A DNA stretch of 64,000 bases from NCBI GenBank assembly GCA_947095585.1, contig OX352764.1:1411001-1475000 (forward strand), in the 5' to 3' direction. Under the pieces are notes generated by a model. That model had not been told where the DNA came from, did not search any database, and saw only the letters and a program-made list of their open reading frames with translations. The stretch is from Nephrocerus scutellatus (lineage: Eukaryota > Arthropoda > Insecta > Diptera > Pipunculidae). Both the position numbers and the translations under genes were made by a program. Positions within the stretch are counted from its first letter, which is position 1, and the number at the start of each line of letters is the position of its first letter. Positions 47,901 through 59,900 of the stretch are shown here, piece after piece.

Positions 47901-50900
47901 TTTCCTCTGTCAATACAGTACCAGGTTCACGGTTTCCCATAGTAATATAGCAACAACAATACAATACAATGGCAATTCTAACGACAGCCTTGCGAGTCCT
48001 TCAACGCTTTCGAAGTTTTTAATAAAAATTCAATCAACTATGGATTGCAGCGCACAGCCCATATGCTGAAGTAAGTTGTTCCTAATGTCTCCTGTATATA
48101 CGACATGCGCAACATAACAAAATATCCTGATGGTCACGAATTAAATCGACCGTTTACTTTAAGCTCTGTGGCATGCCAGTGTCGCATCCTAATTTACGTG
48201 CAACTAAATCCCTTTAGCTTTTGTTTTGATTTCTTTTTGATTTTTTGGAATTCAAATCACACGATACAGTGTGTCGATATCTAATCGATATTTAATCGAA
48301 CCTTAGGGGAAGACAATATAGGAAACATGATGCGAGGAACTATTTTTGAGGCTCAACAACTACTGGACGGCACTAAACTGTCACGAAAATGCGCTTTAAT
48401 GGGAAGATAACAATGAAATTAGTCCTTAAGCTTTTCTCTCCCTTTCTCCCTCTCTCTCTCTTTCTCTCTCTCTCTCTATCTCTCTTCCTACATCGATCCC
48501 ACTGCTTCTGCATTTGTATCCAAGTCTTGTACAAATTTCCGGCATCCACTTCGATAGCGATATTTGGATAGTGTTCAGAATAACAATAATCCTTGTTGGT
48601 GTTTTTGGTATTCAGTAGCTGCCACTCGGTTATCGGTAAATAAATAAATGTTGACCACAACTGTGCTATGTGTGCGTTAGTACTCTGTGATTTTGTTTAC
48701 TTTGTGTACCTCTGTGGCTAACAGAACTCAATCAAGTGAATGCCGCCATTCACATGTTCCGTTTGTCATCTTTCATAATACAATTCTTTGACAGAAATGT
48801 AAATATTTACTCGTCCTTCATGTAGTGTGGACGGATGGTCTTTCATCAACTACACCAAAGGCATAAAGCTGAAGGACGACGGCGCCGTTGATGGCATTCT
48901 GAATTGATTTGAAAATTTAGTTTGTATTTCGTCGCCAGGCTATCAAAAAAAAAAGAGATTTCCCGCATGTTGGGTGAATTTGTTTTCTTTCGTTTTTATT
49001 TGGGGTGTATATTAGTGTCCTTGCTTGGAATGCATTGCATACAGCGGCTGCATTAATAGATTAAAATATATATTGCAATACTATTCCTGTAACGCTGACT
49101 TCCCCGTGGGGGCCAACTTGCATCTTAACCTATTAATGGTTAGGGTGCTGGGCTTTACCACGGGATATTAAATTATGGTTTACTCTCTAAGAGAGCTAAA
49201 TGGTTAATAGTTCATGAGTATGCTTAATGGCGAAAGCCGGGTAAGCGCGGAGCTCGTCCCCAACTCTTTAACAATGTAACGCTGACTACCTGTAATTCGT
49301 TAGCATCTCCACTTCTTATTACTTTTGTAAATGAAAACTCCGTAAAACCACAAAGTGCACTTACGTATACAAAAATAAATAATCCTGTCAGTTAATCATC
49401 TACTAGCCGAGACAAGTTGCTCCAAACAAATTTTTTCATTGGCTCTGATGTCCTTGTGAGTTGTGTGGCATTACTTTGGTTACTCTGCGTACTTCCTTCC
49501 ACCGTATTTTCCTTTGTATTTGTGTATTATAGTAAGCATGACGGTTTTCCACGAATGAGAACCTAATTTGAGGCTTTCGAGTGTAAAGCGGATTCTCCTG
49601 ATGCTTATTATATATCTCTACCTTTGTTATTCAATGTTTTGAGTTTTATTTCGTATGGAAAAGTATTATAAAGTTCAATGGTACGATTTTCCGAAATTCG
49701 TGAGAAGCAAGGAACTGGAAGGAACTTAAAGTGCACTCTATGCGATTAATAGAAATCCTAGAAACCGAAAAGGCATTACTAAGGGAAAATGCTTATAATG
49801 TACTCTTGACTCTTAACATAGCAATTAAAACTTCATCGTCGTTGAATCATTCGGAATTTATTCATCAGGAATTATTAATCAGAAAATGGTCACTTAGTAA
49901 TTTGCTGAAAACGGAACAACCAGTAGGAAGCTGAATGGAATCGGAGTATTAATGCTTAATATTCTTTTAATTTGGACAAAAATAATCCACTTGTCAACGA
50001 ACTAACTAACACTGCCACAGTTAACATTCCGACGTGTTGTGCAGTTTCTCTCTTCCATGTTCAACTAACAAATTACGAGTTTTTTTTGTTGTGGAAGTTT
50101 TTTGCCCCAAGTCATCGGAGCTAGGAGTTTTTTTTTTGTTGTGGAAGTTTTTGCCCCAAGTCATCGGAGCAGAATGTTTTAGCAAAAAATTACAAGAAAT
50201 CGATTGATTGCTTCAAGTTGGAGTAAATACTTGTAATGGAAGTGTAACTTTCTTATCTTCGATGCCCGATTCAATTAGGAATCAGAAAGCTGAAGATTCA
50301 TTAATTTTTCATTTGATGAACATCGAATAGGTCCTCCTATTGCTATCCCACTTGTTATCTAAAAAGAATCGAAGATGTTAAGACGGTGATGTTAATGAGA
50401 TTAGGAAAGGTATCAGAGTTTGTCCAGCAATACCTCATATGTAAGATAATCAGTCGCTGCGTTGCTAACAGGGACAATTATTATCAGATGGTCTCTTGTC
50501 ACAGATGATTCAATGGGGTTATGATTATGACATATGGAGCTGTCTCCAGCAATGTATTATCCTTGAAACGGTCAGCAGCTTGTTTTTCCATGCAAATGAT
50601 ATGATGATATCTCTTCTATAGTCCATGACCAGGTAAATCCTCATCGAATGAATCGTTGCTTTTTTGGATTAAATCGTCTCCAGCGACATTTCCGGTAAAT
50701 TAATTGCAATCTTTTGCAATGTTATTACTGTGGCCGGACTGATGATTTCCATTTGTTATAAGGATTACTGAATTCCTTTATTGATTAACCATGTTCTCAC
50801 ATGCTTCTGGATGTTATTGGGTTGTTGATGTTAAAAAAACTAACACATAGAAAAACAACCCATAAAAATTAATTCTACTATAACTTGAAGCGTAGTTGCC

Positions 50901-53900
50901 GTTGTACAAACCACCCTCCCATAAGGTTTGTTTAACCAGCAATGAAACTAGGAATCGCCCCATAGTCAAACATCCTGCATATGAGACATAATGTGTCATA
51001 TAAGTCATTCCGCTGAATAAAATGAGCCCACCAAATGGCCACTTTAAAGTACATATTCATATGTCAATGTCCTGGTGGCTGACCGTTGGTAGACGTGTCC
51101 TTTGACAGTCAACGAATGGCACCCACGAACCACGCTATATGTGAAATGTCACATTCCCAAGAGAAGACTATAATCCACACGTTTTCCAATGCTGCTGAAA
51201 TCATTTTGCTTTGATATCCTTGAAGTCAGTCATGGGTTGGGTACGTGTGTACGAGTTAGTGGAGGGGAATTCAAATGGAAGTAGATAGAACATCTTCTGC
51301 CTGTGCTTGTCCAAGTGACATCGAAGTGTATCACAATGTACCATAGGTCACCTCCTTCGCAGTGTTTTGCACCACTGGCACAATAGTCGGGAATTGTCAC
51401 ACGCGCTCTTTTGCATAAGTCGGGGTTCCTTCCTACTCGTCTAACAGAAAGGATATTATGCAAAGAAGAAGGAAGAAAACAATAAAACATTTCACTCAAA
51501 TTCAAGGATAACGCGATTACACAGATTTATTTCTTCTTCATATTTTTAGCAGCCAGCGAATAATTTCATCTCGAGGTTTTGGTTTTTTTTTTGTTTCCTT
51601 TCTGTATCAGAAAAAGTAGCAGCTCAGCTTTCATCTGGCCACCCGCGGATGCTAATGATCAATGCACAAGTCGTCAGAAAGTCTTTTGAGCAAGAGAACT
51701 GAAATCGAGTGAGGAGGAGGAAAAGGACGACATCGACCTTAATAATGAATACAACATCGCCGAAGTCGTCTTTGGCGAAACTTGGACTACACTCAAAGCA
51801 CAAGTCCTTGAAAGTTATGGTTCTCGGGCAGAGTGGTGTCGGCAAGACCGGTAAGTAACTTATTGTGTGATATTGTTGTTGTTGTTGCTATTTCTGTTTA
51901 AGGCACCGAAATTATAAATTTGTAGAATCATCGAAAGTTTCCGCGATTTGTTATTTTTCCTCCGCCTACGGACCCACGCAACCGGAAGTACATAATTCGA
52001 AATTTCAAAATTTTATGTTTTCTCGCCGATGATGTAGGCTTTAGGGTATCGTAGTCGTAGTAGAGTATAGAGTACGGGAAGAATACCCATCCATATTGCT
52101 GTTGTCATTTCAAGAATGGCCTTCAGCGGGCTTGTCATCATGACTGTTCTCTGTTGACTCTATTTTGAGTACGGTCTTGTGTGACCTTTTCCTTTACCTG
52201 CTCATCAAGTTCATCAGCAACAGAGTGCGGTGTTGTATTTCAATTTATAATTTCATGAAAAATTTATAACATGATTGGAAAATGTGTCCTGCCGGAAGAG
52301 GTACACACGCATTTTTGGCATCGCTCAATAGTCACAGTCGCCGAAGACTCATGATGATTCCTTAAATTGAAATTGGATTCGTCGATTGAATTGCGAACTT
52401 TTCCATGGAAATTACCAAAGTTATCCAGAATTTATACATCAAATGTTGATTTGAAAGAATAACGTTTCGACTTCGGAAATAATGATGATGGGTCTGGGAG
52501 GTGAAGGAGGGTATAAAGTGTGTTATGTGTTATGTGATGTTGATTTATGTTTGCTGGTGTTTTTCTGTCGCTCACACTCCTGACCATGAACTGAGAATGA
52601 AAATTACAAACAAAAAAACAGGAATAATATTCGCTCGCTATTATTTGGAGAAGATTAAGAAAAAAGGACATATGGCTACAATATTTGACAAAATTCTCCT
52701 AATGTACCAATTTTGTTTATGATTTAGGATCATTGATGTTTTTTACGAGTAGTAGCTACCAAAAAGATATTGGATAAAACTTCAACAAATCAATCAGTCG
52801 AACGTCCGGAAGCCAGAGGATACGTATCAAGTATTAGATGCTATTAATATCAGTGGTTTCTTTGGCGTGAAACAAAGTTGACCATTGACTTTTTTAAGCC
52901 ACTTATATTTTTCAGAGCAGTAAGTTGTTAATGCGTAGCTCCTGTACTGCACTGTAGAGCAGCTTATTCGAACGGCTGACTTGTTAATGCGTAGCTCGAA
53001 AAAATCCTTATTTGCCTGTACTGACCGGAACAAAGTCTTATGATGAAGCGATTTTTTTTCATCTTCCTTTTAATTGAGGCCTTGCGATGGGCAATTCTTA
53101 TATCGACTTCTTATTCTGCTATTTAGTGGGAGTGCTTGGTGTCAATCTTCAGAATGTATCATCTAAGCTCTGAAGGCAAGAAAAATGCGTTGTTTGATAA
53201 ACTGTTTCCGATAACATGGTCGCTTCAGTATTGATTCTGTGTCCTTTTTTATCCATGTCATTATCGTGCCACCAGCACCAGCCATTACCTTTGGAATAAG
53301 TACGCGCGATATTCGTAATACGATTTTTATTGAAACAGACGTAGTTTTTCCCACGTTTCGTTGCATGGCAAACTGAAGTGGCACACAGCTAACAGTTGAC
53401 GGCGTTAATGTAATTGAAATGTAATGTCAACCTCCATCCTCGAACAACCACTAATCGCTATATGCTGATCATCAAGTGGGGTGCACATCCTCACTTTCTT
53501 CTAAACTATATTCAATGAGTGGTAGTAGTGTAGTGGAACCAGCTATAAAAACCCACATGCGAGCAATTTTATGATTATTTTCCCGCGCGACTCATTGAAT
53601 TTCTCATAAACGCCGACATGTCGAGCAATTGAAAGTATTTATTAGTTCTACGAACTATAAAAGTGTCCTTGGAAGATAAATCAATGGAGGAAATGTTGGA
53701 AAAAATGAGAACATACATTTTTTAATAAATAATTAGTTATACGCATAATATGAGAAATGCTTAGCTCATCATCAGACTCACTCTCTCCGGATATTGTGAC
53801 TGGACTACGAAACAAGACAGCTGACTAATGAGCTTATTGGACGAAGAGGCTTTCTTGTTTGCTTAAGATGTAACACTAATCTATATCTGTTATGAAATAT

Positions 53901-56900
53901 AGGCTATCATAATAGATTTTTCAAATAACAACACAACATAAGTTCCTTTATTTACAAATTACAACTTAAATTAACAAATCGCAAGAGTTCACATATTTAC
54001 ACTGATGATTGCTTATTATTCACTAATAACACTTATATTCAAATATAAAACTTATGGGCGCCGTGGCTCAGTGGATATGTGCATGGCTTCTGAGCAGGAG
54101 GTTTGTGGTTCGAACCAAAAAGTAATTTTCACGGTCCCATCTCTCGCGAATATCTGACAAACGTTCGAGAGTAATAACTTGTCACGGAAAACTTCTCCAT
54201 TCGCCTTTCGGATATGGCATTAAATTGTAGGTCTCTTACATGTGTATGTAAAAATATACATGCACAGCACAAATGGTCGCGAGAAGTTAGGCCTCTTGGA
54301 CTCAAACGGACTTTCGCGCCTAATGTTATTTATTCACATATAATTCTGCTCTATAGGTATACTTTCAAGTACTGTGGTACATGACAACTAACTTACTCCG
54401 ATAAAATTTGGGGTATTTGTACTAAGTCAACAGTTACTAGAAGGTTGTATTTTAATACAAAGAACCACCTAGAAATAGCAGAACATACTGGTATAATTTC
54501 GCTATACATAATTTTATGTACAACTATCTGATAACCCCGGTGTTACCCAGGACCCGCTGACCCACCCCTCTCCACGTCCACGTCCAATACTTTAGTCGTG
54601 ATGACGTCTTTTAGGCACGGTGACATCTCGACTCCAGCGACACCTACCGTGTTCAAAAAATAAGTTAACTTATGAACTAAGCGCTAAGCGAGCATATGGT
54701 GTTAATATGATTTCGATACCTCCAGTGGTTTAGACGTAATTGTCCTACATATAAGGGGTGATTCATCTAGAGGTGATTTTTGCAAAATTTAAAAAAACTC
54801 AAAAATTTCAATTTAATCGTGGAATCTTTATCGAATCATTCGAAAGAACATTTTTTGGCATTTATTTTTTAAAGATTTGTCTTTTAAATGTTGGCCGCAA
54901 CTGCGGTTAATATGGTCCATTCTGAAGGTCCAATTTTCGATCACACGTTCGAGCAATTAGAGTTCTAATGCCTAAGTGAAGCTGGTTTATCCCCGTATAA
55001 CTTGTACTTTACGTTGTTCCAAAGAAAAAAGTATGAAGGTGCTATATCACATGATCTAGGTGGCCAATTCAGCGGTCCGAAGAGTGAAACAAACTGCTCG
55101 GTAAAATGATTTCTCAATAAGTGCATTTTATGGCAAGTAGCGCCGTCATGTTGGACAAAATGTCATCGAGATTTTCTTCAATTCCAGATAGCAAATAGTC
55201 CGTTATCATAGCGCAATAACGGGCGCCATTCACAGGTACGTTCTGGCTGTCCTCATTTTTGACAAATATGGACCGATGATTCCAGCAGCCCACATAAACC
55301 ACGCCAAACTGTTTGTTTCTCTAATTGTAATGGCATCTCTTGAAACTCTTCAGGTTGCTCTTCAACCCAAATACGGAAATTTTGCTTATTGACGTAGTAT
55401 TATGCCAGAAATGGTCTCCATCGCCGAAGAATATTTTGGTTGAAAACAGCGTATCGGCTTCGAGCATTTCAAGAGGAAGGTCGGTCGGCTTCAATTATTG
55501 CACGAGTTGGATTTTGTGGGCTTTTAAACCAAGATCCTTACCTAAAATACGCGATGCTGTGGCATACGACTGTTGAAAATCATGCTGAATCGCTTCATCA
55601 GGTCATTGCATACACTCTCAGCTACCACCGCTATATTTTCTTCACACTAGCTGGATGTGGTCCATTTGGTCGCGCATAATCCAATACTATAAATTGGGAC
55701 TCAAACTTTTCGATGGTATTCCGAATAGAAGTCTCGACGACGATTATTTCGACAGTAATTTCATCTAAGCGCACTAAATACATTTCTCACTGAACGCTGA
55801 TTTTCGTAACAAAGCTGAGCGATTTGTAGCCGCTGTGCCAGGCTCAGTCTTTCCATGATGAAATGGCAAACAATACCATGACAGTTTGACACTTACTCAA
55901 GCTGGAGTTAAAAGTTCAAATCCCAGAAAAAAACCGAAAATATTTTTTCAAGGGTCCCTCCTCTGGCGAATGTCCGACAAACGTCCTAGAAACTCTAATG
56001 GAATGCTTCTCAATTCGCCTTTCGGATACGGCTTTAAATACGCACAACATGAATGATGGAACTACATCAAGCTATATTACCAATTCTTATAATTACTGTT
56101 ATTATTATTTGGAAACGTCTTTAGAAACTCCAACCATACTTCGTACATAAATCACTCACAATGTTAAGAAAATATTGTGGTTATAAGATATCATTACTAG
56201 GGGTGGGTGGAAAGGATGACATGTAAAAATAATCTAAAACGACTGATATTAGTATCGAATCTAAAGTTTTCTGGGTCGCTTAAATGCAAAGTTACCACAA
56301 ATGAACATTTCTTAGGAGTTGCTGAATGAAGTCGATGATCATCCTGATTTGCTCTAACGGGTCATAACTGAAGATTTAATATGCGAGCGTGGGTCGAAAC
56401 TAAGAACCAGCCGTCCCAATGGACTTATGTTTTGACTCAGGGTCTAAAAAAGATTTGGGTAGACTGTCAAATGTCCGCCAACTTCGCTCAGATTGGAGCT
56501 AGACAACTTATTCTAACGTCAAAAGACGTTTTTTAATTCTTTATACATTGCCTAAATACTGCCAAGCCCTTCTAAATGAGTGAAGAAGCTATTAACATAT
56601 TCCAAGCTCATACAGTTGGTATTCAATATTTAAAGGGAGGCCAACACAAGACTCCGGTTTTAGAGCCAAATATGATGATGATAATAGGTAGCTTGTTGTG
56701 GCTTAAGTAGGTAGTTCGTCGGACTGATGAGCAGGAGGTTCGAAGTTCAAATTCCAGAGAACACCAACTTTACATGCTAAATACATATACTATGGTTCCT
56801 TCTATAGTATATGTAGCTTAGGTCCCGCAAAATTGAAATATGCATCATTTTGTATAACATTGTTTGCTTGCCTGCCCTACAGCCCTTCAAATCGGGTGTT

Positions 56901-59900
56901 CTGCGCTTAATATGAGGCTTGTCTTATAGGTGTCATTATGCGTAATAAGCGTTGCAAGCTACAGAAAACCCACTCCTCTCTAACAAAACAAAAAACCATA
57001 TATGCTTTACTCTTTTATGAGGGTGATATAATTATCTTAGAATTGAGCTTCTTTCGAAGAGTCAGTTTTCTGAGTGGAAAATGTCAATGCCACTGGAGAC
57101 AGTTGGGAAATGTAATATAACGCGGTACAACAGAAATAACTGGCGGTGGCGGTAGCAGTGAAATAGCAAATAATACTTTATATCCTTGAAATAAATTCCA
57201 TTAAGTGGATCCATATATTTAATGACTTTCTTTTGCTCTTTTGCTTCCTTCACAACAACAACAGCGATGGTGGTGCGATTCATAACGCGACGCTTTATCG
57301 GCGAATACGACCCCAACCTGGAGAAAATCTACACATTCAGCACGACAGTGGACAACGATTTAGTGCAATTCGATATTTTGGACGCAGCTGGCCAGCCTAA
57401 TGTAAGTTGACTGTTGACGCTGTTGCTATTGATTCGTCCATTTATGTATTAGCTAAAGAAGTAAATTCCCTGCCTTTTTCCAACTTATCTTTAACCCGCG
57501 CGAACACACACAGGAGGCTGATTGCGCGCGGCTAGAAACGAACATCCGTTGGGCTGACGCATTCATTCTGATGTACTCCGTGACGGACAAATGCAGTTTC
57601 GACGAATGCAATCGATTGAAATTTCTTATTAATTACAACAAACGAAGGCGCAAGCTCGGCTCCAACAGTAAGGTGAGTAAATGGGCGTGGGGGAGTTTAC
57701 AGTCAGTTAACCCTTTTTTAAACACGCAATGATCCTGTTTATTGTAGTTTGCTCCACAGTGCCCATAATTCTTGCAATGAAAATAAATAACTTCTTTAGG
57801 TTGTCATGTGCCACCAACTATCTATGACGGAATGGAATAGCTACAGCTTGAAACTTATTTCCCATCAGGAGATTTTCCTCTCCCTCTTAACCGCGATGTC
57901 CTTTTTCTATCGAAAAACTCCGTTGAATTGTTAAAGTGAATGTGTTACGGCGTTTATTACAGATTTTATTAAGAATCTCTCCTCCTCTCGCACTGTCTTC
58001 CATGTTGTCCACATGGAGACAGAAAACAAATCAAAGCGTTGCACGTAAGAAGGTGCCCCCATAACTTATCAGCAATGCACAGTGCGGTTACGTAGAAGTC
58101 TTGCTAACGATAACGAGGAGTACGTACATCGCAATGGCCATTTTTATCACAACCTTAAAAATAATATTATTACTTAAAAACTGCATCCCAAAACCAACAT
58201 TATTGGGTCAAGGACATATCTTGGCTGGAGGGACAATAAAAAGTTTTATTGATTGTTTCTCTAAGGGTCACATGTACGTGGACATATGACACTCAACAGT
58301 TAATACCATTGATTAGTCCCATCTGTTCTGGCTGACATAATGGCTCCCATTACTTTTCGATGTCGGTTTTTTTTATTTCTCTGACCAACGTAACAAATGC
58401 TTACCCATATATACCTCTTCTCACTTTACAGGATGGGATGTCGGACGTTCCGGTGATTTTTGTCGGAAATAAAACAGACCAATGGGGCGACCGGATGGTT
58501 AGCATCGAAGAGGGACAGCGACGATTCCGGGAAATAGCCTGCGCATGTTTTCACGAGATCTCAGTGCGCGAGAGTGTCGAGCAGGTAAGAGACCTACATG
58601 AAGAATGCATGACGGAAGAAAGCAATCACCAACTTTCCTTGGTTTCCTGGAGTTTATTATTCCAGAAGGCATCTAAAGAAAAATGCCCATTCCTAAGAGA
58701 AGAAAAACTTTCCTTTGTTTGCTGGAGCTTATTATTATAGAAGCCATCTTGAGAACATTTCCCATTCCTAACCATACAGGTACAGTCAGTGTTCCGCGAT
58801 GTCTGTCGATTTTGGCGAGTGCTCAGCAAGTTTCCCAAACTTAAACGCTCAACCAGTGATGTCCAAAATGGTTGCGAGTTGGTGCTGAGTCCAGACTCGG
58901 GGTGTTCCTTCTATGAGGCGCAATCGCTTGAAAACGAGCCGAGAAGGTCGTTCTTCATCATTGGTACGTGCATCAGTCATAACTCGTACTTCTGAGCTAA
59001 TTGCTTCTTTACTCAACCAGGTAGTCCCTGCTTAGAGGAAAACGATCACAACGAATCACCAGACGAGATGGGCTCCAGCAGTTCGTGCAGTTCTCGCAGC
59101 GAAATCGATCCACCATTCCGGAGCAGAGCTTCAACTGATGGAACATTGCTGTCGCGTCCCAGACGATGGCGCTATCCACCACCCGGATGCCTGTTGCCGC
59201 ACACAAATCGTGTGGATCGCCGCATGAGCATTTCGACACGTGGCAGCAATGCGAGCTATTGACGCCGCATCGGGCATGAGGACCATCAGTTTGTCCGACT
59301 ATTGAGCTGTTAAGCTTCATCTTTTGTTGTTGTTCTCTCTCTTTCCGAATACATAGTCACTACTTAGCCATTTAAGTTAACCACTTGCGCTTCTCATACA
59401 GGCAGGCAGAGAGGGAAACTCAATACGATCTTAAATTCACGTCACTTCGCTGTCGGCTTGAATTTTAACGCCGGCCAATTGGAAATCTAATCTCATCGCA
59501 TATTACGAAGTCAAAATTGCGGTTTCCATTTTGGAGGAGGAGGATAAAAAAATCAAAACCAAGGGCTGAATGTTTGCATCCATTAGGCGCGCTTACTACG
59601 TTACTTAGTCAATTGCTAGATGCATTTTAATGCTGAACTAGCTAGGCGGAAATCGCGCGGCAGCTGTTTACGGTTTCATCTTAACAACAACCAAAAATAA
59701 AAACTACAATTAAGGCTTTTACTTCAACGAAATGTTATTTATTTACTTTTTAATTAAATTATTAGCATTGTAGGCTTTTTGTATGTCTTCTAAATGTTTT
59801 ACTATCTATATATGTATCAATGTATACTGCTATCGATGGGGAGAAGAGAGATCGCTTGATATTTTTGTGAATTTAATCAACTTTATTAACAAAGCATATA

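Noticed and set aside
54056..54125. A genuine tRNA gene
   Set aside because: The A and B boxes are good, but the arms do not form a full cloverleaf and the same head is repeated at several loci with a shared body. It is a SINE.
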